Notes under the pieces: model-generated | The model's input: only the letters and a program-made list of their open reading frames with translations | What the model was told of the DNA's origin: nothing | Database searches by the model: none | Program-made: the position numbers and the translations under genes | In this document: positions 37,965 to 50,204 of the stretch, one piece after another | How the letters are laid out: the number at the start of each line of letters is the position of its first letter | Numbering within the stretch: the first letter of the stretch is position 1 | Assembly: GCA_018389105.1 (NCBI GenBank) | Contig: JACATO010002451.1 | Span: forward strand, 506,001-570,000 | DNA: 64,000 bases | Source of the DNA: Nautilus pompilius | Lineage: Eukaryota; Mollusca; Cephalopoda; Nautilida; Nautilidae | Direction of reading: 5' to 3'

Positions 37965-39450
37965 TTACGCTGTACTTTCTCTTGTGCCACACAGTGATAG
38001 TCTACAGAACAGTTGGAAGATTTAAAAACTTAATATTATCACTTATAACTTCTGCGTTATGCTCTTCGTGGCTTGGATTTGCTACCATGGAAATTAATGG
38101 ACAAACGATCATAATCTTTCAGCCATGAACGTTGTCATGGAATGTAATTGTCAATTACGCTTTAAAAATTAACTCTGTTGCTGAACAGATTTTGCGTAAA
38201 CCTAAGTATATCGTGGTGCTAATGTGCAAAATGTGAATCAATGGGAATTATTCTTAGTACGCAAAGCTGATGCAATCACAAGAATTTTCCCCTGTTGATC
38301 TCGTGACTGTGACGCCATCAACTATCGATTGACAAAGCAGTGTCCTATGACTTAACGGACTGTCAAAAAAACTAATGCGATAAGTCACTTGTACCTCGGT
38401 GAGATTGTGAGACCAGTAGTTCTGCCTCTTCATTAAAAAATAATTTCTAAGGTTTGCGTTCCAAGATAGTAACTCCGGGCTACTCAGGACTTAAGCTGTC
38501 ACTGGTTTTTTAGGGCCATGAACGTCACAGCAATAGAAGGGCTAGGAATGTCCACAAATCTTTTCAGCCAGTCTGAAATTTAGATGCCACTTCGACATAA
38601 TTGTGGGTTAGGAACAGCAGCATCACTGCTGTTGATTTGGCCAGAATCGACTTCTGATCATCAGCTAGCAACATCTGGGATTTAACTGGAGTACGTAAGG
38701 TGATTAGCTCAATCAGGGCAACGGATCTAGAAAGTGTTTATAGTATCCGAGATGAAATTTCAAGGTGCTTAGACTTTGGTCTGACATCTGTGACAACTTT
38801 TCTCCCGGTAAATCATCATTTATTACAAAATAAAACGGTTTATTACAACTGTCTTGAAATAACAACGATAGAGGGCACTACTGGTAGGAGAAAAAGAGTT
38901 TGTCCGTTTGTTTATGCATATAATGGCTGACAATGTAACTTATTGGGAAATTAACAGTACAACAGTAGATTACTATTTACTGACGTGACATTATTTTATA
39001 AAGCATGTGGCAACCGGAAACAACTGACAAGTTACTGACAAATGTGAACGGTGTTTAATGCAAACGGCGCCAGTCGTCCATTAGGTGTATCCAAGGCCGT
39101 TTTATCCAACTGGCAAAAGGGACTCACTGCCAACAGGTGCCACTTCATGCGCGAGAAAAAGAGATAAGATTCACTCTTGTAGTATCTTTGTCAATTGGTA
39201 TTTAACTGAGAACGTAGTATCTTCTACTATAATTCTTCTGTTATTTCTTTTGTACGTAGGAAATGTCAGATGGCGCAAAACGAGTTTAATTTCTTGTAAA
39301 AAAAAATTAAAGCCGTTTAGCCAAAATTGGCGGGATTCTTGCACCAGCAACTGGATCGTGTGCACAACGCGATACATCTGGACCCGCTGATGGACTTTCT
39401 CCTGAAAGTGACACACATGGATCTGTTGTAAGTTTCATCCTGAAGCTGTT
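37965..39450. other. Noncoding stretch between hAT fragments
   Basis: Nothing recognisable. It may include decayed parts of the same transposons that flank it. Confidence 0.4.
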
Positions 39451-39479
39451 GTTACACCAGGTGGACTAAATGAAACATA

Positions 39480-40400
39480 GAAGTGAAAGAGCCAGGTTTC
39501 ATATAGAAAGTGGAATACACTCAAACTTGCCTATTGTGGAAATGATCGGGTATTGTGCCAAGAAAGAAGGTACATCAGCACACAAAATAGTTAAACATCT
39601 ACGAAATAATGGGTTTGTCAAAGCTTAGGGTCAAGAATGGGCGTAGCTGCACTATGGACATGTTTAATCGTAAATATGCCGCCAGTGGTGGGAAGACTGA
39701 GCGTAGGTGGTTAGAAATCACCGGCCAGGTGTACGGCTTTGAATGCAAACCTTTTTGGTGCTGCCACTACTGTTCAGTAGTTGTGGATTCATGTGAAGCC
39801 TGCCCTTACCGTTATTTTGCGATACTTTGCAGGAAATCAGCCTGTGGAGCGCTTTGTAACTTTTCTTCAGTCAACAGGGCAAAAGGAAGAAGAAATGACA
39901 GAGGAATTTCTGACATTTATTCACCGTGTTGGGCTCGACATACACGAATGTCGTGGCTAAAGCCACAACAGTGCGACTAACGAGTTTGGTCGATACAAAG
40001 ACATGCAGGCTAGGATAGGCTGAAATTACACCAAAGACAGCTTTTCGTACCTAAGACCTTTCATCAATCTATCGACGTGCTTTCGGTATGCCTGGAACAT
40101 CGGTCAGCAGTATGTCGAAGAATCTGTGATCTACTCGGATTCTCTATAAACGTTTTAACGACGGGTCCTGGTTTCATTATAAATGCCGCAAATAAGCTGT
40201 CGGACTTCCACAATCGGAATCCGGATTTCAACTTCGATGATAAGCTGATCCAGTTCCAGCCATTCCTCTCTATCCTTTAGGATCAGAAAAAGAGGAGAAA
40301 AAAAACTGTAGCCTGGAACAATTTGTGTAATTCCATACTTGAAAACGATGTTCAGGTTACTTTTACTAACAAAGAAATTACTCTGAAGACCTATCTCACA
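39480..40400 (+). pseudogene. Decayed hAT-superfamily transposase (ZMYM1/DUF4371-like)
   Basis: hAT transposases are nuclear DDE-type enzymes. At 39,609-39,795 one frame reads MFNRKYAASGGKTERRWLEI and VYGFECKPF, resembling the N-terminal block (..W....VFCF.CKLF) of the ZMYM1-like hAT group. It continues CSVVVDS, the strand carrying the first catalytic D. After a frame change at about 39,815 it reads LRYFAGNQPVERFVTFL, then MTEEFLTFIHRVGLDIHECRG and, after a stop, SHNSATNEFGRYKDMQARI, matching the family's LRYV...PVERF, LDI..CRGQ.YDNAS and GLQARI blocks. Later sequence (to about 40,300) is too damaged to align by eye. The segment between CKPF and CSVVVDS is shorter than usual, indicating an internal deletion. 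Terminal repeats were not found. Confidence 0.75.
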
Positions 40401-40439
40401 CTAATGATCAATAACTGTTCTGGGGAGCGATGATTTTAA

Positions 40440-43400
40440 AAATTCAAAATGATCAAAATCTTGCAACGGACTGCAGTGACCCAGAGTCGTTCCAAAAACC
40501 ATAGTGCGTGCTGACTCGGAAAACTTCGTAGTCTTGACTTACATGGACATTATTTACATATTTTCCTGCCAAAAGCATCGATTTGAAATAAACAGTATGC
40601 ATACTTAAATTTGTTATATTATTAACATTGGGGTGTAAATATAGAAATATAATTAAGGGGGTCACCCGCTGAAGTTTGCTCAGTGCCGCACATGTGTTTA
40701 AATCTGCCCTGTGTGTGTCTACTATGCCCATATGACTTGCTTGAAGGCATGGAGTCATGGACTGGCACCAACGTGTATCCACTGCTGCTGAATAGCCTGA
40801 AGTTAAGCGAAATTCCACGGTAGATACAGTTTCTTTCATGCTCAGCGGCTAAATCCACCAACGGGGGATTCAGTAAAATCTAAATTGGGAGAGCTGAATG
40901 GATAATAGATTCGTGAGTGTTCTATTAGTTCAAAATAGGTCCTCAACGCCGACCGCATCAGTGCGCTCATTACCATGCTGGAAACTCAGCCCCTTTTGTT
41001 CATCTCCGTGGTGTTTTACCCGGCGGAAAAGCACTGACGACCGGGCATATCCGATACAATTCTGAGCGCGTTCCTGACCACAAGCTGAGATCGGAGTCAG
41101 GAATTAACAGCAGCCCACACCTTCGATGAATGGATCCCTCTCAAGAACGAAGGTCCGTGTGAAACACTAATGTTATCGCCAACCTAGCGAATACTGAAGG
41201 AAATCACGTAAAACTATGCTTCCCCACAATATTCTTCTTGACACGTTCTCCCAAATCTCGGGAATCGATGTTTGAGAAAGCACCAATAATGAGAAACTCG
41301 TCAGGTTCGACAGACAGTTTTATCAGTTAACGTCTTTTCCGATACCAATAATTCCATTCGCATTGGCCACTAAAGTCGGCATTTGGTTGAAAAGATGCTA
41401 GTAGCATATTACGATTTACTCTTATCGGCTACCGGTGTGGGTTCTTCGCATGAATAATCCACAACAAACCCTGTACTTACGCTCTGATTTTATTACCTTA
41501 CCAGGCATTGGTGAACTTTGAAGGTCGAAATCGTTCCTCTATCATTCACTTTTACCAGAATTTTGATTCTATTTACCATTTGTCAATCTTGGAATCGGAC
41601 ACTTTCGAGCGTACGTGTGTGTGTGTGCTATAGACATTTATATCCTTGCTTTTATAGGGCTACATTGCTCAAAAAACACCTGTATCAAGCAAAGTCTTTA
41701 TTATTTGTTCTTTTACCAGTTCACAGTTCCAAACAGCACAAAATCAAACGGTTTTCGCTAAGGTGATCTGCTGTGGCCATATAGTTTATATTGCACGATT
41801 CCTCTTTAAAAACCTGACAAAATCGTTACTGTTTTTAATGCCTTTCTCTGTATATGCAAATATACAAGACATTCAGCTAAAAGAACTCTTACACAAAATT
41901 TAGAGCAAATATTAGATGAAGGTCGTTTTAAAATTACCCATACATGCGATCTATTTCTGAAATAAGTACCTGGCCTGGTACGCTGAAATATATGTAAAAA
42001 TCAGCCGTAGATACCCGCCTCAGGAAACTTAATTGCTGGAGTCCTTTCATTGGGTGAGGTCTGCTTTTGGTGAAAAGCGTATAATTTGCGACGCCAACTG
42101 CGTCTTCACGTTACCGAGTTTATCAAGAGAGATAAAGGGAAATGTCCAGCCGGCATTTAGGTGTGGAAAACGGAATTCTTCAACAGTAGAAAATCCTTGG
42201 ATTTCTGTGTCTTTTTATTTAATAATTTAAAATTTTAAGAAATGACCTTTGAGTAGATTTTTGGCGGAATTGAGCCGGGACGCTGGAAGGCGAACTCAAA
42301 AGGGAAAGTATTAATCAGATCTGTTACTCTCTCACGCGTTATTCAAACAGTTAATAGTGATGGTCTGAAGTCTCAATGTACTCATCCTTTTCATCGCTAT
42401 TCACACTATCGCCAAAAGTTTGGCTAATCCAGGAAATCCTATATTGCTGTTTATGCTTTTTTCTTGCACAATTTTAGAAAACTAAATGAAATATCTTTTT
42501 GTTTGTGGGCCTGCAAATACTTCGTGAGCTCTACGTGATTTCGCTGTCTGTTTATAGATAAAGGCGGCACAGAATCCGACGTGAGACGTCGGGGGACACG
42601 AACGACCGGTTAATTAGCAATTTAATCGAGCAGAAATATACTTGTTTTTTTTTTTTCTCCAAGAGTGGCGAGAGGTCAAAGAATTACTACGGCAGATTTC
42701 CGGTTTTATCCTGTGTGGTCTTCCTGAATCCGCAGTGTGACCGGACGGCAGACGTTCATAGTTCTCTTGCTGTGATCCATTAAGATGAAGGATCATTGGC
42801 GTCATGGGTGAGGCTGCACAAGGTTGGGGGGCGGCGGTTCTGAAACATATGCCCGGGCATGTGGCCAGGAAAGAAGATAAAGCTCTCGCGAGATTCGCAG
42901 ATTTGTTTTATTGGAGAGAGGAAAATTGATTACATTTTTCTTGTTTCGGTCCATCTCGGCTTTCGCGGCGTGTCTGCGAGTTAATAAAGGACGGGGCGAA
43001 AATGAGAGGAAGGAAAAAAAGAAGGATATTTGAGGAATTAGCGTCGAGCCTGGAAAGGAAGAAAAAAAAGATCGAGAAAATAAATGATTTAGAGAAAGTG
43101 AGTGCCACGGAGAAAATTATGGAAAACTTCGATTTCCAAACGTTGTAAACCAAAGGATTGCGCGAGAAGTCTGCGGAAGTTTAGGTTTTTCTTTTTCCTC
43201 GACGCTCTTTCCGGTCGCGTGACCGTGCCATAAAGCGTAAATCACTGAAAGGGTTAACGGATGCTAAATTTCGTAACGAAACGACGCCGGCTTTCTGAAC
43301 CTGCCTTGTTCGTACCGACACCGCGAGAGGAGTCAGGAGGAGTCGCAGACTTCGCGCGAAGTGCCATTCGCCCTTTATCCGCCAAGTGCTGATCAATATC

Positions 43401-43850
43401 GAACAGCTGAAACTGCTTGTCTCGTGCTCGTGCACGGATACGCTGGCGCCGACATCGGGCAGAAATGTTGTTTAGCCCCTTATTCGACATTTAGCATCTC
43501 TTAAAAAAAGGGGACGGAAGAACCCACCTAAGAGATGCTGCAAAACTACTCCATCCAGTTAATCAGAAAAGGTTTTCTTTACCCGACATCCACGAGACGA
43601 AGACTGTCTATGACTGCTTAATCAGATCAGTCAGTCACTTACAGTTGGTGAACATAACTGGGGGGGGGGAGGGGTAATAAACAACAATTACAATTTTCTT
43701 CTGTCTATTAAAAGTTTCAAGACGTCCGGTGAAGAGAAAGAGTTAATTTCTTAAATCTTAATCATGTTTTGATCTCCGCTTTAGACACTTCGGTGACTGT
43801 TTGCTGTAGTGCTTTTATTTTAAAAATGTGGACTCTATTCGCATAATTGG
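40440..43850. other. Noncoding stretch, no gene recognised
   Basis: A 128-codon minus-strand frame at 40,453-40,839 and a 79-codon one overlapping it are unrecognised. CpG-richer patches lie near 42,560-42,900 and 43,190-43,490. Nothing else is identified. Confidence 0.45.
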
Positions 43851-43899
43851 CTCGCATGGACTTGAAAGGGAGGCATCCGCCCGGCTTCACGATTCGAGC

Positions 43900-44000
43900 G
43901 GACCTGATTTCCACTGTTCCGTGGAACAACTGGCGATGTTCAGGCGAAATGAAGCGGGAGGAAGACTCGGGTCGATTCCCCTTCCACCTCGATGTTGAAT
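43900..44000 (+). mobile_element. Possible tRNA-derived repeat
   Basis: TGGCGATGTTCAGG near 43,931 resembles an A box, and GGGTCGATTCCC near 43,970 a B box, about 40 bp apart. Acceptor and anticodon stems cannot be drawn, so it is at best a SINE head. Confidence 0.25.
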
Positions 44001-44009
44001 TTTAACCCT

Positions 44010-45450
44010 TTTTACCTTTAAAATTAAAATGTAAACATTCCTCACCTTTCTTATTTATATCTTTCGCTTCTGTTTTTAATATTTTCTAAATGCCACCAGC
44101 GCGGTCGCACGTGGGTGCCAACTTCCAAGGAATTATTAGGTTTCATTTCAAGGCCCCCTTTTCCAATTGTAATCTTTCGGTTTACTGTCCGATCTCTCAC
44201 CCTGTTTCGGGTTTGGAAATCTAAGAATAGCTACTAACCTTGGAAAAGTAAGCCGCCCTGATTTATTCAGTTGAAATTCATAAACTGTATAATTCAGTAA
44301 GAATAGACTATATTTTTTAAACAAATTTAGTTTAGAAGAAGCTTTAAAGTAACATTTTATTTTTGGTTATTGGGATGGAAACGCTTAAATGAACAGATGT
44401 GTTTTTCTTAAGATACCTGACAAGTTTCGAATGTGAACAAGCGATGGGGCTGTTGGGATCCAGCAGTGGTAGCGCAGCAATCGGTTTTCAAAATGATTGT
44501 TTTCCGTGGTATTTTAACAATTGCTTCACATCCTCTTCAGAGAGATTCTTCGATATGATTTAGCTTACAAAGAATATAAAAGAGTTTGCAGAGAAGAGGC
44601 ATCGAAGACCAGTAAAGTGACCGGTTTCTCAGCCTATCTTTACCAGAGATAACCATTGGACACTAAGTCCAAATTCTTCGTTTTTCAAAGTTAGACCGAC
44701 ATCGACATATCAAATAGCAATTTTCTGATGTTTTCTTGCTCTGAAGGCGATTGAGAAAGTTTTATGATTAAAAGTTTCGGAACTGGATATATGCCCACTA
44801 GGATATCACTTTCTCTATCATATGGCTGTTAATTTTTAACCATTGCAGTAATAATGTTTAAATCTTTTCACAAAAGAACAAAACAAACAGTCATTTGGAT
44901 TTCTGTTACAGAAAAAAGCATTCAGCGCACGAAATATACATTCTATTGATAGATCATCTAGCGAATAAGCTGAGTGATAGTCTAAAGCCGAATACTACAC
45001 GGTTATTTAATGTCTCATGTGATCTGAAAAACGATGACTCAAAAGAACTGACAAATGAAAAAAAATACGGGAGCTACTATATTTGTGCCCGGAAGGAGGC
45101 GCTCTGTATTTGAAGCCGAGAGATTTGGTACTGGAGGTTATGATTCGAATACAAGAAGTCGGAAAGACAGCACGAAGTGAGGAAGCATGTTAGGTCGTGT
45201 GCTAAGCTGTGCGGGAACAGGACGAATGCGCAGAACAGTGTATTATACAGCCAAGACATAAAGACAAATCGACAACCCAAACACTGACCACGTGCAAGAC
45301 TCGGGTATGGTGACGTCGACCGCTTGTATGGACCTTTAAATACTTTGTGATCTTTCGGTCTCTGGCGCTACGCTAACCAACCGCACTGGACCTCCAGTGT
45401 CTTGAATGATCGATAAAAGAGGGTCGTTGGTGTGTAATCTGTTCGGCTTT
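44010..45450. other. Noncoding stretch, no gene recognised
   Basis: AT-rich, with short frames only. It ends at the left terminus of the next transposon. Confidence 0.5.
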
Positions 45451-45456
45451 CAATAA

Positions 45457-46831
45457 CACTGGTCAACAAAATTAAATGTGTTATACTCATTATGAATGCA
45501 AACCAACTTTTTTAGACTAATTTTTCATGCTGATTTCAAAATTTCACTACATTTGTATGCAGCACTTATCAGTTTTTCAGTAGATACATGCAAATATTTA
45601 CATATTTGTATATATGAAATCATTAACGTAATAAATAAGGACATATTATTATTTTTAGAAAGTAAATGAGTTTATTGAGTTAAAAATCATCACTATCATC
45701 CTACAAAGAGTGAATACACAAAAAATGGGTCAGACAAAACAGACAAAGTTAGAACAACAGAGTTAGAAACATTGTGATTTGGATTTCCTGCGGTGTTCCT
45801 GATCTGGTTGATCACGGTAAAGTGTCCAGCAGTAGTCAGCCAGCATACTGTCAGTCCAGAAGCCTTGGTACCGTTTCTCCATAGCACTAATGTCCTGGTG
45901 AAATCTTTCACCATGTTCTTCAGACACTGCTCCAAGGTTATCTGCGAAGAAATCCAGATGGGAGTCCAAGAAGTGAACTTTCAGTGGCATGCGACAACCC
46001 ATTGCTGAGTAACATTTCAGAAGATTCTTGATGCCATCTTTGTAGTCCATTGCCTTCTTGTTGCCCAAGAAATTCTCACAGATCCAAATGAAAGTATTCC
46101 AGGCAGGCAGTTCCAGTTCATCCAGTGTTATCTTGAAGTTGACATCTTTGAGTACTTCTCTAATTTGGGGTCCGACAAAGATACCCTCTTTCAACTTCGC
46201 CTGTGTGATTTTGGGAAACTTTTCTACAATATACTCAAACCCTCTGGCATTTCTCTTCACTGGAGTCTTTACAAACTGTTTCATCAGTCCAAGCTTTATG
46301 TGCAAAGGAGGCAATAGGACATTACATGGATATCTACAAGAGGTGTATTCTTGACGCTAGACAGTCCTGGCTGGCATGATGTTCTTGTCTGCCAGTTTGA
46401 TTCCTAATAATGTCTGTCAGTTGCCCGACTATCCCATAGACACAAGAAACAACAGTATTTTGTGAAACCTGCCTGCATTCCCATTAACATCAGACCAATT
46501 ATGACTGGACAATTTGAGATGTTTAAATACCTATTTCATCAGACAAAACTTGATTGGTTAACTTAAGATGATGAAATATTGCATCTGAACTATGCAGCAA
46601 TGAATAATTTAGTTTATTTTAAAGGTATGTTTCCATGATGTAAATGAAATACATGCATACACGTCATTAATTGGAATTTATATATAATGCATGAGCTAAA
46701 ACCAAAAAACTTTCTCATCTTGAAAACTGTACGTGATATAAAAAAACTAATTGTATATTTTAAATCAGCATTAAAAACTACACTACGTACACCTTGACAT
46801 ATGCTTGATGGAGAATACTTGTTGACCAGTG
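45457..46831 (-). mobile_element. Shortened copy of the unclassified DNA transposon
   Basis: The 1,375-bp unit is bounded by CACTGGTCAACAA at 45,457-45,469 and its exact inverted copy ending at 46,831; the match extends outward to 18 bp (AATAACACTGGTCAACAA). Compared with the 2.3-kb element at 27.6 kb it lies in the opposite orientation and keeps only the last third of the gene, so it is an internal-deletion derivative of a related subfamily. Nine of the 13 terminal bases agree between the two elements. The flanks do not give a clean duplication: TA or AT on each side, depending on where the end is set. Confidence 0.7.
45763..46385 (-). pseudogene. C-terminal part of the unclassified putative transposase
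   Basis: 183 codons are open from 46,314 to 45,763, beginning at PPLHIKLGLMKQFVK. Just upstream in another frame (about 46,350) lies NTPLVDI, the expected preceding block, so there is a frame change near 46,320. Conserved blocks in order are GIFVGPQIREVLKD, LKVHFLDSHLDFFADNLGAV, SEEHGERFHQDISAMEKRYQG and the basic tail RRKSKSQCF. The same blocks occur in the 27.6-kb copy, but this copy has no frame damage after the first residues. The zinc-binding N-terminus and the proposed first two acidic positions are missing, so the product could not be an active enzyme. It could still be translated from an inserted promoter. Confidence 0.8.
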
Positions 46832-46839
46832 TTATTAGC

Positions 46840-49800
46840 TGAAACGAATCATCATGGATCGTAACTGTTCAGCTTTCAGCTTTTCGGTTGTCGGTTCACA
46901 TGTCAGTGCTTTCGGTTGACTGTCCGCATGACTCATCATAGACCAGGGTTGCCAATAGCGATGATGGCGATTAGGTTAAAAACCTCAAACAAAGTGTACA
47001 GAAACCCGGAGAGCCAGGAAAGTAGTTATTTTTTCGTTCCCTGGATTATTAAATAACTCTGATTGTGTTTTATCTTCCGAACAAACGTCTACATGGAATA
47101 CGACAGAGCTGATCCTAAGATACATTTCTCGTGAATTTGTGCCATTAATGTTAGAGCGAGATATTTAAATTGTTCTTCCTCGTGTTGCAGTTGTTAGTGT
47201 AGACCATGAAGTTAACTTTTAGCTGTGTTTATAGAAATAAAACTAATTTATAAAAGTGTATCCTGCTGCATTTCCTCGTTACGTTTGCAGGTAAAATGAA
47301 AGTAAGATTTATTACACTCTGTGGCATCGTGAGAATAAAAGAACCTTTTTAAAGCCTTAGGAACATAGCTTGGACCATGAATCACTGTTTATTCGCAAAC
47401 AGAACAATGAGAAGAAATTCGCATTAACAATAGAAAAATGTATTATTTTTCTAAAACAGGGAAACCTTTTTAACCTCCGTTCCATAAGAAAATCTTAATT
47501 TCCCTACCTCCTGTTTTTTTTCCCTTTTTTCTCCGCCTCGCTAATGATTTTTTTATCCTTTGGAGCTGCCTCGTGTTAACATCAATTTATCCAACGTCGA
47601 CATTTGTAAGCGCTCTGGCAGTTGATTTGCCCGTTGACGCTTTTCACGGTAAAAAACTACTTCGCCGAATTAAATAGACTCTATATCTCGGCGAAGAAGA
47701 GTTTATGTAATTAGAACAACAACAACAACAACAACGTCGCTTTGACAGGAAAGTTTTTACGGTCTCGCGTGAAGGTCACAATCGTACGGAATTTCCGAGT
47801 TGACTTTGCTAACGAAAGCCAACGAGGAATGAAACTCTTGTACGAGAATGAAATTGGATTCTTGCCGATGTTTCTCCCCAACTTTTTTATTATCAACATT
47901 TACGGTATACCTAATGCATAGTAACCGAGCCGTATCTTCACGGGCTCCCTTGTTTGTTGGGATCGCGTCGCAATTGAATTTAAAAGGACTCAATAACTTG
48001 CGAAACGAATTACACCCCGATGTTTCCACGTTTAATTTACATATTTTTTTAATTCTAATTCCGGATCATAGCTACGTTCCCTTGCTCCGTATTCATTCTT
48101 CGTTTTATCTATAATTATATTAGTTTCTAAGGTTCGTTGCCGGACCTGAGAATTTACGTGCTGTAGGGACACTCGTCGTGCTAAAATATTACCAAAAGGG
48201 GCCTGTTATAGAATTATACGCAGGGAGAGAAAAAAAATGGCTCAAGATCAAAATCGAATTGCGTCTCGGGTTGTATGGTTATTAAGTCCAGAGTTGGTAT
48301 TTTAAATTGCAATTTATGGTAAAATAATCTGTATAATGTAACTCTATTCCCGTGTAGTAGCAAAAACTATCGTAAAGTTTATATTTTACCAAAGGCCAGT
48401 CTTCGATTATAGATGATTTTTTTTAAAAAATCAGAGTTAGATTTGTTTGTCTTTTCTTTCTCTACGAGCAGCACAGTTTTGCTTCTCTTCTTGTAAAACT
48501 CCTTGTTTTATATTCGCCAAATAATGGACTTTCAGACTCCAGCAACAAATCTTCTGATGTAAAAAATAAACAACAAGCGTCAAGCAATACACAATATCTG
48601 ATTTATTCTTTTAAAATTTAAAACGAGGCCATCCATGCTACGGATCAACTAAAATAAAAGTAATAATTCTATGAATAAGTAAGCGCCTGACAACATTGGC
48701 TCTGGATGCCCCGTCCATATTGACAGAGAAGCAACTCGCAGAAGACCACGCGGCATAAAACGGCTCGATTAATTGGATTTCCCAGACGAAACCGAGGGGA
48801 TAAGTTTCTGAGGAAATTCAATTGTTGACTCCGGTGGATTGCTTACCTACTGCGAATTAGTTATCGTTTCAATTATTAATGATCAGCATTTATGCCATAA
48901 AACAAGGTGTGAGAGGAGAAAACAGAATTACGACGTAGATTACCATGAATCTCCAAAGGAAAGTTGACACTTTGTTTCTCTGGCACTGACCCATCGAAAT
49001 TAAATATGAATTATGTGGGCTGAATATTAATTCCCAAGGTTAGTGCAGGCAAATAATTTCTAATTCTATATATGTCAAGCACGATTTTGGCATAAAAAGG
49101 TTAAAAATGGACAAAAATTCGGAGACTAATAAAGAATTATTCCATTTGAAAGCGAACAGCAATTAACCAAAGAAGCGCAATTAGTTATCTCCTGTTTTCC
49201 ATGGAAAAGTTGGAATTCAAGTTTAAATGACGCTTCCATCGCAGAGAGCCGTAGTACACCGATAAAGTTCTCAAATAAGTATTCTTCAAACTGATCGTGG
49301 ATGCATTTGAATCCCCGCTACCCTTCAAGTTTGTATTACTCGGTATAGGTTCAGCAACAGACACACAGTACCTTCCTCATTAATATAACCCTTTTTGACG
49401 ACAAATCCGCACATTTCCTCATCTCCACGTGTTTTCCATTACAAGTGTTGACTGAATGTACAGCCAGTTAACTACAACTATAATAACTGGAACTTCTGGG
49501 CTGGAGGTAGAAACTAGCGTGGCACGCAAAGGGTTGAGTTTTCATTAGACATCTATAATGTTACTCAGACTTTGAGATTATAAAATAATTACACGTTTCG
49601 CCTGGATTGTGAGAAGTCGTTCATAATCGACTTATCGTAGACTTTTCTTTTGTAAATAAAATCAGTAATATTAAATTACTATAAATATCCGGATTTAAAA
49701 AAATATATATATATATTTGCAACACTTGAGTGGCAGTGTTATACGTGTAGACTTTCTTACACGGGGGAAAAACAATAATTTCCTTTATTTAAAATATTCC

Positions 49801-49980
49801 GAAACGTTTTCTTCAGTTGTCCGCTGTTTCAGGCCCGCAATGGTAATGCTATGGAGATGCAAGATTAGGATATATGAAGCTTCTATGTGCGCTCATAATC
49901 ATCTACATAATTGGTAAACGTTAAAAAGAAGCCAGAGTCTAGGATAAATATCCACGGTAGAATAGAAATAATTCGTGGTC
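46840..49980. other. Noncoding stretch, no gene recognised
   Basis: Short frames only. An (AAC)n run of about 20 bp lies near 47,716. Overlapping frames near 47,760-48,110 on both strands are unrecognised. Confidence 0.5.
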
Positions 49981-49984
49981 TCCA

Positions 49985-50199
49985 GAATTCTCAGAGATGG
50001 TGGAAAAAAGAAAAAAACAAATCCCAAATCCCAGAAAATCCGCGAGAAATTCACCAAAAATCGAAGAACAACAACTGGATTTGAAATTAGAACTAAGCGG
50101 AAGGGGCTATAGTAGGTTTGACAAACCGGAACCGGAAATTTGCCACGATACTGATGTGTGGCAGGTCAAACACGAAACGGTACAACTATTAATGGAAAA
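49985..50199 (+). CDS. Possible coding exon, protein not recognised
   Basis: An open frame begins at ATG 49,997 (MVEKRKKQIPNPRKSARNS) and runs through a hydrophilic, lysine-rich start into a more ordered stretch ending ICHDTDVWQVKHETVQLLME. The frame is followed at once by AAAGTAAGT, a near-ideal 5' splice donor (GTAAGT from 50,200). A pyrimidine/AG string (TTCTCAG) just before the ATG could be an acceptor. The residue composition looks more like protein than the random frames around it. Without the donor the frame closes at 50,203. I do not recognise the family, and no other exon is visible nearby. Confidence 0.3.
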
Positions 50200-50204
50200 G
50201 TAAG

